DNA from: Neoceratodus forsteri
Lineage: Eukaryota; Chordata; Ceratodontiformes; Ceratodontidae
Length of the DNA: 64,000 nucleotides
Reading direction: 5' to 3'
Assembly: GCA_016271365.2 (NCBI GenBank)
Contig: CM057452.1
Span: 825,994,001 to 826,058,000, forward strand
Positions within the stretch are counted from its first letter, which is position 1; every line of letters begins with the position of its first letter. Shown here in pieces: positions 32,480-42,639 of the stretch. The notes below the pieces were generated by a model. It searched no databases and was not told where the DNA came from. It saw nothing but the letters and a program-made list of their open reading frames with translations. The position numbers and the translations under genes are program-made.

Positions 32480-35041
32480 ATGCCCAGGGATATTGTGGAA
32501 GTTTTTAGAGAGTTCTACCAGAATCTTTATGGTACCAAGACACTCCCTTCTTCCCAGTCAGCCCTAGAGAGCATCTTCGGGTCAATCTCACTCCCTCGCC
32601 TCTCTGACGATCAAATAGCCTCTCTCTCTTCGCTCTTGTCTCTGAGGGAGGTGGAGGAGGCCATTCATAGTCTCTCATCAGATAAAGCTCCCTGTCCCGA
32701 TGGTTTACCCGCCAATTTTTATAAGGCCTTCTGTCAGGATTTGGCTCCAACACTTCTGGAATTCTACAATTACTTATTATCCTCAGATTTGTTGGATCCA
32801 TCCTTGCTGGAGGCTATTATTATTTTGATCCCCAAGTCAGGAAAACCCTCTCTGGATCCGGCCAACTATAGACCCATCTCACTGCTTAATTGTGACATCA
32901 AAATACTGTCCAAGATTCTGGCTTCCCGTATCAAACAGGTCTGGACCTCACTCCTGAGCAGTGAGCAAGTGGGGTTTGTGCAGGGCAGGTCTGTCGCAGA
33001 TCATATCAGAGCTCTTTCTCATGTTTTTCAAGCGGCCCAAGCTTCTCAGGTCCCCATGGCACCGGTTGCTCTGGATGCAGAGAAAGCATTCGACCGGGTT
33101 AACTGGGAATTCTTATGGAGTACTATGTTTAAATTTGGTTTCCTGGAGAGGTTCATACGCTGGGTGAAGGCACTATACAAAGACCCCACGGCTAAAATTT
33201 ACTGCAACGGTGTCTTCTCCTCCCCTATCCGACTGCTCTCAGGTACTCGACAGGGATTCCCTTATCCCTTATCTCTTCAATCTCACCTGGAGCCCTGTTG
33301 CTTAATCTTAAAACAGCTCCAGGAATCCAGGGTGCCATATCTCAACAGACTTCCAAGATATCTGTGTTTGCAGATGACATCCTCCTACAACTATCTAACC
33401 CGGTAGACTCCCTATGGGTGGTAATGGAAATAATTGCACAATTTGGGGAAGTATCCAATTATAAGCTCAACCTGACAAAGTCCGAGATTTTCCCTCTCAA
33501 CATGCATCTGTCCCAGTCTTCTATTTCTCATTTTGGTATGAAGTGGGCCCCATCTCACTTGAAATACCTTGGTATTTACTTGGCCCCTGATCCTACTCTG
33601 GTCAAGAAATTCAATTTAGACGATCTGATAGACAGAATTCACTCTGACCTGCAAAGATGGAGTAAACTGCCATTATCAGTGGGTGCCCGTATTAGTATTG
33701 TCAAGATGAACATCCTACCCCTCCTCTTTACCCCTGAATCTTTTAGATATCTGGTTGCCCAAACTTTTTTTCAAGAGGATCCACTCGATCCTGACTGGCT
33801 TTATTTGGAACCATAAACCTCCCAGGCGAGCTTTTTACAAATTATGTCTCCCTAAAGATATGGGGGGTCTCCGCCTACCTAATTTCGAATTTTATTACTG
33901 GTCTAGTCACCTAGTTAAAGCAGGTAAATGGTTAGGAGGGACAGATGTAACTTACTCCCCTCTATGGTTAAGCTTTGATCTTGACCTCATTAAACAACAC
34001 AATATAGACCCCACTAGCCTTTTTTATTGTCGATTTGCATCCCTCCCTAGAGGTATCCAAGAATCACCAGTGGGTGCCACAGTAAAAGTACTCAACCAGC
34101 TTTATGTTACTGCTAAAATCAGATATAATAAAGACCCCGGTCAACCCTTGACCTCTAACCCCAACATTAAAATAGGGACCGAGCCTTTATCTACCAAGTG
34201 GCTACCCCAAATCCAAGGGCTCTCAGTGGAAGATCTCTATGTGCAGGGTAGACATGGTTCAATTGCTGACCTCCTGTTAGTCTTAAATACCCCCACCAAA
34301 GCGATTTTTAAGATATACCAGCTAATGCACCTGATTGACAAAGATTTTGGGACAACAATACCCACATCAACTATTAAACCGTTATTAAGGGTGATTAAAG
34401 AATGTGCGGTTAAACCTCATGGGGTGTCCAAACTGTATATTCACCTTATGAAACTTATTTTTCCCACCCCTCTAGCTGGCTCCAAATCTTGGTCCCTATC
34501 TCCCCCAGGTCTTTCGTTCACATGGAGTCAAGTCTGGAAGGATCTGTACACATATAATACTTTAGATAAGAATAGGTTAATTCAATACTTTATTGTCAAT
34601 AACATGTACATTACGCCGGTGCTGAAAGCGAAATTTGATCATTCCAACTCCCCAAAATGTTTTAGATGTGGGAAAGATCATGGTAGTCTCCCCCATATTT
34701 TCTGGTATTGTTCTAAGGTTGCCCCTCTTTGGAAGGCCATTGAGGACAATCTAGATCCTATATTAGGTCTGAAAGACCTTTTCACATTAGAGGTCTGTAT
34801 TCTAGGCATTTATTCAGGTATCAATGTTAGGGAAAGGAAATACCATATGGCTCTTATTTCAATGGCAGTTAAGAGATTAGTGCTTCGACACTGGTCAGAT
34901 AACCTCGAACTCTCTGACATTGACTGGGTGGAAGAAATGTCCCAGTGTTTTAAAATTGAGAAGTTGATTGCTAATTCTAGGCTCTCTCTACTGGCCTTCC
35001 AAAGAAAATGGGGCAAGTTGTACGCTCTGTATCTCCACTGA
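32480..35041 (+). pseudogene. L1/Tx1 ORF2 reverse transcriptase and C-terminal domain, two to three frames
   Basis: The first frame (32,480-33,406) has SSDKAPCPDGLPANFYKAF, NYRPISLLNCDIKILSKILA, GFVQGRSVADHIRAL and motif A with VALDAEKAFDRVNWEFL. A frameshift just after SGTRQG (~33,250) is followed by a second frame with VFADDILLQL (catalytic box, ~33,367) and LKYLGIYLAPDPTL. The third frame (33,755-35,041, 428 codons) holds the thumb and a C-terminal CFRCGKDHGSLPHIFWYC knuckle (~34,658). The stop is at 35,039. The catalytic residues remain; the breaks are few, so the insertion is comparatively young. Confidence 0.92.
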
Positions 35042-35432
35042 TTGAGATCCTAAGTGCACCTAGACTTGTTGGTCTGATGAAACATTCTCTGTCTCTGGTC
35101 TCTCTGGTACTCTCTTTCATTTCTAAAAATTAATCTCCCAAATACCTCTTACGTTTCTAGGTTGTTTGGTCCGGTTACTATCTGGTTTGTACTTCGGGCA
35201 CATTATCCCTACAATATTCTCAGCAATCTACGAGAATCTTAATTTCTCTCTCTTCCTCAGTGGTGACACCTTCCTTTTGGGGTGGGGGAGGGGGGGTTGT
35301 TTTTCTCCGGGCTTCTATGTAATGGTTATTGTCTGGAGTAACCTGAAACTCTGTCTCATTTTCATGCTGTATTTACCAGTCTGATGTAAAAATGATTGAA
35401 AATGAATAAAAAGAGAATTAAAAAAAAAAAAA

Positions 35433-36429
35433 AACATTGCTGCTGAATTACCTAGACTTGAGCCTCATATTGTATCCTCTAGTTCTGATGCTTTTCTTCT
35501 CCTGAAGAAGCTCCTGTGCCCCTACCTTATTTATACCCTTGATATACCTGAATGTCTGAATCATGTCCCCCCCTCCTCTGCTCCAGGGAGTGCATGTTGA
35601 GCTCCCTCAACCTATCCTCATATGCTATTTTAACCTGAATCATTTTTGTGGCTCTCCTCTGCACCATCTCAATCCTATCGATGTCTTTCCTAAGGTGCAG
35701 TCTCCAGAACTGCACAGAGTACTCCAGGTGGGGGGAGCACCAGCACCCTGTAAAGTGGTAGCACCACCTCCCTTCTGCAACTCATGATTCCCCTCCCTAT
35801 GCAGCCCAGCATAACACTGGCCTTTAGCGCCACCTTTTCACTCTGCTTCCCTACATTTAACTCATCTGATATGATGACTCCTACGTCTTGCTCCTGGCTG
35901 GTGCATGCCAGCTGCTCCCATCCTAAGTAGTATCCCACCTTGGGGTTTCTCTCGCCTAAGTGCATGACCTTGCACTTTTTGGCATTGAACTTCAACTGCC
36001 AGGTGTCTGACCACTCCTTGAGTTTCCTCAAGGCTGATTCCATGCTTTTGACTCCTTCTGAAGTGTTCAGTCTGTTGCAGATCTTGGTGTCATCTGCAAA
36101 CAGACACACTTTCCCTTCTAATCCATTACCAATGTTGGCTATGAACACATTGAAGAGTAGTAGCCCCAGCACTGACCCCTGAAGCATTCCACTGGTCACT
36201 TCCCTCTCCATCGATACCACTCCATTTACCTGCACCCATTGTGTTCTTCGCTTCAGCCAGCTGCTCACCCAACCCACCACTTCCTTATTTCCACTGATGT
36301 GGTCCAGCTTCTTTACCAGCCTTTTGTGTGGAACTGAGTCGAAGACCTTACCAAAGTCCAGAGAGACCACATCCACCGCTCCCCCTTGGTCCACTGCTTT
36401 CATTACCCAGACAAAATAGTCAACCAGGT
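35433..36429 (-). mobile_element. CR1 'D' piece 2: RT palm to C-terminus, minus strand
   Basis: A minus-strand frame of 237 codons (36,403-35,690) has DQGGAVDVVSLDFGKVFDSV, MLQGSVLGLLLF, LFADDTKICN (plus ~36,085-36,115) and WQLKFNAKKCKVMHLGERN. Downstream, a RRATKMIQ and YEDRLRELNMHSLEQRR segment follows to 35,560. The left edge is the L1/Tx1 target duplication and the right edge is the insertion of plus-strand CR1-E. Confidence 0.9.
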
Positions 36430-38066
36430 GTGGTTAGCCCTCAAGGCCCTAAAGAAAGAAAAATCTCCTGGGCCGGATGGCATTCATCTGAGAGTACTAT
36501 GGGAATTGGCGGACATACTGGCTGCACCCCTGGTGGAGCTTTTCAGCAGGTCACTTGAGACAGGGAGGGTACCTTGGGATTGGCGAGAGGCACATGTGGT
36601 ACCAATCCATAAAGGGGGGGTCGAGGGAAGTACCAGGTAACTATAGACCCATAAGTTTGACCTCGGTGGTGGGAATATTAATGGAGACTATACTAAAGGA
36701 ACGATTGGGGGTGTACTTGGAGGAGGTGGGAGGTCTGGATAGTCGGCAACATGGGTTTGTGCCAGGTAGATCATGTCAAACCAACCTTGTGGAGTTCTAT
36801 GAATGGGTAACATCAGAACTGGACAGGGTAAGCCTGTGGATGTATTATTCTTGGACTTCAGCAAGGCTTGACTCTGTCCCCACAATGGTCTGGTGGAGAA
36901 ACTGATGGGGTTAGGAGTAGGCCCTTTGATGGTCAGATGGATTGAAAATTGGCTAGCTGGACGCACCCAGAGAGTAGTGGTCTGTGGGGAGCTCTCGAAC
37001 CCTAGAGAGGTTGGTAGTGGGGTACCGCAGGGCTCGGTCCTGGGTCCGATCCTGTTTAATGCATACATATCGGACATCAGGGAGGGTATAGGGTGGAATG
37101 AGTCTCTTCGTGGATGACTCCAAGATGGGAGCAGTAGTTGAGGGAGAAGAGGGGAGGTTGGCCCTGCAAGGGGACCTGGACACCCTGGAAAGCTGGGCTC
37201 ACACATGGAAATTAAATTTCAATAGCACCAAGTGCAAGGTGTTGCATCTTGGTCGGGGAAACCCTTAACACAGGTACACCCTGGGAGGGGAGGCGTTGGA
37301 GGCCTCAATAGGGGAAAAAGACCTAGGGGTCATGGTGGATGCATGTATGAATAACTCTGAGCAGTGCAGGAGAGCGACTAGCAAGGCAAACAGGATGTTG
37401 GGATGCATCATAAGGGGATCACCTCTAGGAGCAAGGAAGTGATTCTGCTGCTGTACAATGGACTGGTTAGACCACACCTTGAGTACTGTGTACAGTACTG
37501 GAGACCACACTTAAAGAGGGACATACAGCTCCTAGAGAGGGTACAGAGGAGGGCAACAAAGATGATACGAGGGCTAGGGGATTTGACGTATGAGGACAAA
37601 CTTAAGGAGCTCTGCCTGTTTTCACTGGAGGAGAGGAGAGACAGGGGGGACATGATTGAGGTCTTCAAGTACCTCAAGGGAATACATAGGGTAAACATGG
37701 AGGGGATCTTTAGACTAAAGCAGGGAGGCATCACCAGAGGGCATGGTTTGAAGTTGGAAGGTGGAAGGGTAAGGGGGGAAAAGAGGAGGAGGTTTTTCAC
37801 TGAGTGGGTGGTGGACCCTTGGAACGCACTGCCTGGTGAGCTAGTTCAGAGATCCACAGTGGAGGGCTTCAAGAGAGGATGGGACAGACACAGAAAGTGG
37901 ATGTATCAGATGATGTCCTGTACCAGGGGGGTGGGGATGGATGATACGGGTTTCTGGAGCACAAGGGATGGGAGGGTCTCGGCACCCAACAAAGGATCTA
38001 AAGTTCGAGCAGACTCGATAGACCATAAGGCCTAATCTGCTGGCAAATAGTATGTTAGTATGTTAG
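36430..38066 (+). mobile_element. CR1 'E', 5'-truncated, nested in CR1-D
   Basis: A plus-strand CR1 interrupts CR1-D between its GRSxQxNL and VDYF codons (GRSRQSN on the right, LVDYFVWVMK on the left). Only about four bases (ACCT) could be shared at the junctions, consistent with the short or absent target duplications of CR1. Its 3' end reads CATAAGGCCTAATCTGCTGG and then TATGTTAG repeats (38,051-38,066), so it belongs with CR1-C rather than CR1-A/B. Confidence 0.88.
36431..38035 (+). pseudogene. CR1-E reverse transcriptase and C-terminal region
   Basis: RT starts within the fingers (LKALKKEKSPGPDGIHLRVL, ~36,440). It has [75 protein letters not shown] (~37,013) and a damaged catalytic box (LFVDDSK, ~37,107; the alanine of ADD is valine). 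The C-terminal part (37,403-38,035) is one open frame of 210 codons, with LVRPHLEYCVQYWRPHLKRD, RRATKMIRGL, FFTEWVVDPWNALPGELV and a stop. Frame changes lie near 36,640, 36,880, 37,100 and 37,390. Confidence 0.88.
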
Positions 38067-39469
38067 GTTTGACTGGCGTGACCTTCCAGCTGTGAAACTA
38101 TGCTATTTTGGGTCCTGTTGCCTGCTGGATTCCAGATGTGTTACTATTCTTTGCTTGAGCAGTGCCTCCATCAGTTTTTCTACCACCACTGTGAGGCTCA
38201 CCTGATGGTAATTTTCAGCCTCCTTCCTACTTCCTGATTTGTGAAGTGGGACCAGTGTCACACTCTTCCAGTCTTCAGGCACTGTCCCACTTCCCAGTGA
38301 TTTAGTGAAGAGCTCTACCAGGGGTGCTGCTATCACACTCCCCAGTTCCTTGAGAACTCTTGGGTGAATCTTATCTGGCCCCATTGCCTTGTCCACCTTA
38401 AATTTATTTAGGGATTCCAAAACTTGTCCCTCCGTGAAGGGGCTTGATTCTACCCCTGGTCCCTGGGTACAACTGTTTTGCAGGTTTGAGCCATCCTCTG
38501 TGTTCTCCCTAGCGATCACAGAACAGAAATATTTACTTAGAACTTCCGCCTTCTCACTGTCCTTCTCTACTAGTCCTCCTCCCAAAACTGCTAGCCTTAC
38601 TATTCCTCCTTTAGTCTTTCTCCTTTCTCTTATGCACCTAAAATAGGTTTTGTCTCCCCCTCTAACACCCAGTGCTGTTCTTAGCTTGGTGTGTGCTTTA
38701 GCTTTTCTTATAACTTTTCCTGCTTCTCTCTGTGCAGCTATGCAAGTTTCCCTGTCTTCATCCTTGTTTGATGCCTTATATGCCTTGTAGGCCTTTCTTT
38801 TCTCTGTTACTACAGTAGCCACCTCCTTGGAGAACCAGAGGGAATTCCTCATCTTAATTGCCTTGCTGATCCTCCTAGCACACAGCTCAGTTGCCTCTTT
38901 GATAGCTCCCTTGAGGTTCTTCCACATTTCCTTCACCCCTTTTCCCCCTCATGTGCATGAGTTCCTCTGTTAGGCTGGATCTCATTTTGGAAAAGTCTGC
39001 CTTTCTGAAATCCAAAATTCTAACCTTGGAATGGTTGGTATTCATAGTTATGTTGATTTGGAAACCTACCATACAATGGTTGCTGTTGCCAAGATGGCAC
39101 CCTACCTCATCCCTTTCTACCCTGTCACTGTTGGTCAGAATCAAGTCCAAGACAGCGCCACCTCTGGTTGGTTAATCAACAAGTTGCTTCAGCCCTGCAT
39201 CCTGTCAGGCTATTACAAATTCCCTGTCTCTTGTTGTCGATGCTGAGAACCCCAGTTAATGTCTGGTAAAAGTTAAAGTCCCCTACTATAATGGCCTTGC
39301 CCTTGTCCGCTATTTTGTGTATTATCTCCTATGTTTCTTTGTCCCCATCTTCCACCAGTGATGGGGGCCTGTAGATAACTCCTAACCTAATGGCTTCCCC
39401 ACTCCCCATCTCAGCTGTTACCCACAGTGCCTCAGTGTCACCTAGTGCCCCCAGGATTTCTGTGGTTTT
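38067..39469 (-). mobile_element. CR1 'D' piece 3: endonuclease C-terminus to RT N-terminus, minus strand
   Basis: The largest frame (38,936-38,103, 277 codons) has RNSLWFSKEVATVVTEKRKA, the linker, FKVDKAMGPDKIHPRVLKEL, VPEDWKSVTLVPLHKSGSRK and MEALLKQRIVTHLESSRQQD. To the right the endonuclease follows: GDFNFYQ (plus ~39,265), an ALWVTAEMGSGEAIRLGVIY string (plus ~39,370-39,430), DLILTNSD (plus ~39,130) and LGNSNHCMVGF (plus ~39,070). The edges are the CR1-E insertion and the GGTTTT duplication of the L2/Rex-like LINE. Confidence 0.9.
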
Positions 39470-39741
39470 ATTTATTTTTATTTATTTATTTTATTTATTT
39501 ATTACTAGAATTACAAATACCTTTGAACCATGGGTTCTTTTACAAGGTTCGCATCAGCAATGGGTGCAAGCAAAACAGTGGTAAGATATAATACAAGGTC
39601 AGGAGGTTAACATAGAAGTAAGCAGAGGTAAGATACAATATAGGTCAGGAGGTTAACTTAGTAGCAAAAGACAGTACATGTGTATAGACTAGCACAGTAG
39701 CCAACAGTCAGTGGCAAATAATGCACAATTAATAATATGGG

Positions 39742-39752
39742 TGTGTGTGTGT

Positions 39753-39785
<33 letters not shown>
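39742..39785. repeat. (TG)n/(TA)n microsatellite
   Basis: GTGTGTGTGTGTATAC is followed by about 13 TA pairs, inside the 3' region of the L2/Rex-like LINE. Confidence 0.9.
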
Positions 39786-39788
<3 letters not shown>

Positions 39789-39831
39789 CAATACACAGAT
39801 ACAAATGAAAACCATCCTAGGGGTGACATAA

Positions 39832-40140
39832 GTGGAGCAAGAGGTGGGGGATAAGAGGGGAAGGGATGGGGAAAAGGGGGGGTAGGCAGTCAAGGATTTG
39901 ACATTGTCGTAAGTGCAAGAACAGAAGGATAAGTGCTAGATAGTCTGGGGGTGAAGCATAGAGATAGGGTGATAGGGAGGGGCAGACAGGATGAGAGGAG
40001 TGGGAGAGGGGTGGAATGGTAGGTGGGAGGTGAGACGGGGTAGAAAGGTAGGTGGGGGTGTGAGAGACACGGGGAGTAGCAGGGAATGGAGGGGCAGAGA
40101 GAAGTAGGGAGGGTAGCAAAGGAGGAGGAGGAAGAGGTGA
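39832..40140. repeat. Purine-rich GGGAGAGG tract
   Basis: About 300 bases of GGGAGA/GGTGGG-type sequence, probably expanded from the untranslated end of the L2/Rex-like LINE. Long frames on the minus strand here are proline/serine/leucine-rich products of this composition. Confidence 0.6.
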
Positions 40141-41653
40141 AACAAAGTCTCAAGCCTAGGCAGAGCAGTCACAACTGCTGAGGTCAGTGAGGTGCTGGCG
40201 GAGTTTACATTTGAATGGGCCAAGCTTGTTTTCAGCTGCAATTTCAGGGGGAAGGTTGTTTAGCAGCAGGGTGGCCCTGGTGTGGAAAGCACATTGAGCC
40301 TGGTTGGTACAGCAGAATGGAACGATAAATGTTGGTTTGAGGGAACTGCGCGTAAAATGTGCAGTGACTGCGGGCAACAATAAGGCATGAGTTGCAGGGG
40401 GTGTGAGGTTAAAACAAATTTTCTTAGCCAGTAGGCAGGTCTGGTAGGCAAGTCTACTACTGTATTTAGATTGAGCCAGTTGGATTGCTTGTAGAGATCA
40501 CAGGTATGCGTATGCTTCCCTTCACCAGTGAGAAGTCTACAGCATTTGTTAAGGGCTGTCTTGACCTGTTTTAGGGTGGTATCAACAGCAGCCCTGTAAA
40601 GGACAAGCCCGTAATAAATGATGGGGAGGACTGAGGCAGTTATGACTGCATGCATTGCTTCTTTGGTAAGACAGTGATGGTAGCAGTAGAGGACCCCAAT
40701 TCTTGAGTTGACTGATTTTGAGATGTGTTGAACATGTGAGCTGAAAGACCTTGTGCAATCAAGGGTAATACCAAGATATTTAAACTCCTGAACTTGCTCA
40801 AGTGGCTGTTCAAGTTCATTATGTATGGTGAAGTTTATGGTTCTCTATTTACTGTGAGAGCTATGGAACAGCATGGACTTTGTTTTTTTGTAATTCATCA
40901 ACAGCTTATGTTGGAGAAGTCAGGTTTCAACTAGGCTTAAATTTGTCTGTAGCACCTTGGAGAGTGAGACAGGATCAGTATGGGAGGAATAGAGGACTGC
41001 ATCATTGGCATGGAGTATTAAGTTATTATTGCAAGCTGCAGGAAGAGTATTGAAAAGGCTGAAAAGTAGAGGCCAAGGATGGAACCCTGGGGTACACCAG
41101 AGCAGACAGGAAGGGCAGTTGAGAGAGAGTCAACAATTTTGACTTTTTGGCTCCTTGCTTCAAACCATTCATTTGGTTACATCATTAGATAGCGCAAGGG
41201 AGGAAAGTGAGTGAAGCAGGAGCTGGTGGTTCACAGTGTCAAATGCCTTGGTCAAATCAATGAACACCGCACCCAGTAGGTGGCCAGTGTCAAATCACCT
41301 TATGAATATGGCTGGTGAAGTCAAGTAGGACAGTGGTAGTACTATGGGCTTTTCTAAAGCCATGTTGTTGCGGGCAGAGTAAGTTATATTTGTTGAGGTG
41401 TTCAGACAACTGGTCAGCTACAATTTGTTCCAATGCCTTGGGGAGTGGTGGGAGGATAGAGACAGGGCAGTAGTTAAAGAGAAGAGACCTATCACCACTT
41501 TTATGAATGGGTGTGACGACTGCTGATTTCCAGAGCTGGGGGAATTGTTTATGAGAGAGTGAGAGATTCAGAAGTTGAGTGAGAGGTTGTAGGACAACGT
41601 CAAGGGAGAGAGAGAGAGAGGAGTTTGAGGTCAAGGGTATCAGTGCTGAAACT

Positions 41654-42480
41654 GGTTTTGATTTCTTCCCGGATGTAAAATGCTACCCCCCTCCCTTTTT
41701 CCCCATTCTGTCCCTCCTGTACATGTTGAATCCAAGAATGGGTCAGTCCCATCCATGGCTTCCTGTGAACCAAGTTTCTGTCACAGCCACTAAGTCTAGT
41801 CCATCCTCTGCTATAGTGACCATGAGGTTGGGGATTTTGTTAAGCAGACTTCTGGCATTAGTTACCATTCCCTTCCATGTGCTACCTTTCTTCTTTTTAC
41901 AAGCGTGATTTCTCTCTGAAGCCCTCCTTTCGGTAGTTTCTGTGACAGAACTCCTTGGCTCCAGATCTTTGAGATTGCCTCTTTCCTGTAATGCTTCTGT
42001 CTTCCTTGGAGAAGGTTTTATTTTTCCCTCCCTGTGTCCATAGTATACTGTATGTTCCGAATGCATCTGGAACATCTTTGTGGAATTTTGCAATTTGTGT
42101 CACATGTGCTGCTTGTGATGCAGTGTCCTGGCTCTGACAGAGTAACCGTTGATGGGGGAAGGGCATCTGTTAGCCCATATAAGGTGATGGGTGCAGGTGC
42201 CCCTTCCCCACCTATTAGTTTAAATGGCTGACAAAGATGTCAAACTTTTGACCGAGAGCTCGTGTCTCTTCCTTTGTAAGGGGAATAATGTTTGTCAGCT
42301 GCATCGTGGCTACCCTTAAACCTTGAGTCCTTGCACTGACCCTGGCCTCTACCTACCCCAGTGGCCCTTTGGTGAATACTCATTCATTCAGCATCTCAGA
42401 CATTGCCCAGGACTCTCTCACATGTCCCCCTTTCCCCTGTTTTTTAGATGACCAGTCCCCTCCTTCACCACTGTCCTATA
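41654..42480 (-). mobile_element. CR1 'D' piece 4: ORF1 end and endonuclease start, minus strand
   Basis: The minus strand has the end of ORF1 (LTKEETRALGQKFDIFVSHL, then a stop, plus ~42,225-42,290). The start of ORF2 follows: MVTNARSLLNKIPNLM (~41,850), LDLVAVTETWFTGSHGWD (~41,790) and GGGVAFYIREEIK (~41,665). The ORF1 remainder fades out near 42,480. The ORF1 ending is the same as in CR1-A and CR1-B. This is the 5'-most recognisable part of CR1-D. Confidence 0.85.
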
Positions 42481-42639
42481 ATTTATGTACTGGAGGAAGG
42501 TTTTCCCTTCTTTTCTGACTTTGTGCTGCAACCTTAACTGGTGCCTAAACATAGTTTTATTTTCAGTTAATAATAACAATACACCATAGAGTCTGCACTA
42601 ATAAAAAACAAGCATTTTTCAATGCCGAATGTTGATTGC
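42481..42639. other. Short unassigned stretch before the satellite
   Basis: AT-rich sequence that may be the last trace of CR1-D 5' DNA. Nothing else was recognised. Confidence 0.3.

Larger units (their letters stand above)
29133..35432 (+). mobile_element. L1/Tx1-clade LINE, full length (~6.3 kb), inserted in CR1-D
   Basis: The 16-base string AACATTGCTGCTGAAT occurs at 29,117-29,132 and again at 35,433-35,448, directly after the poly(A) tail; a base or two at its edges is ambiguous. This fixes both ends. The element has a 5' UTR, ORF1 (~29,322-30,187), a long inter-ORF region, ORF2 (~31,290-35,041), an AATAAA (35,405-35,410) and an A tail. It is the only full-length L1-type element here. 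It is broken in both ORFs. The target is CR1 sequence, not a microsatellite or RNA gene as in the target-specific Tx1 elements. Confidence 0.92.
39470..41653 (-). mobile_element. L2/Rex-like LINE inserted in CR1-D, minus strand
   Basis: GGTTTT at 39,464-39,469 and 41,654-41,659 flanks the element and restores the CR1-D frame across it (..EEIKT joins TEILGALGD..), so these are its exact ends. The minus-strand protein has SAVVTPIHKSGDRS (~41,510), ALEQIVADQLSEHLNKYNLL, QQHGFRKAHSTTTVLLDF (~41,350), a FIDLTKAFDTVNH segment (~41,250), SGVPQGS-like text and a decayed YADD, reading HANDAV (~41,000). The C-terminus (40,655-40,260) carries ITASVLPIIYYGLVLYRAAV. The 3' end is an AATAAATA-rich tail. 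It is 5'-truncated and full of stops. Confidence 0.82.

Noticed and set aside
35076..35100. Second hammerhead core (GTCTGATGAAACATT)
   Set aside because: CTGATGA is followed at once by AACATT with no stem II and no GAAA at the right place.
39817..40241. Overlapping Pro/Ser/Leu-rich minus-strand frames
   Set aside because: They are the complement of a GGGAGAGG purine tract; composition alone explains them.
41607..41626. GAGAGA run as an insertion tail
   Set aside because: The protein reading continues through it within the L2/Rex-like LINE, and the exact end of that element is fixed by the GGTTTT duplication further right.
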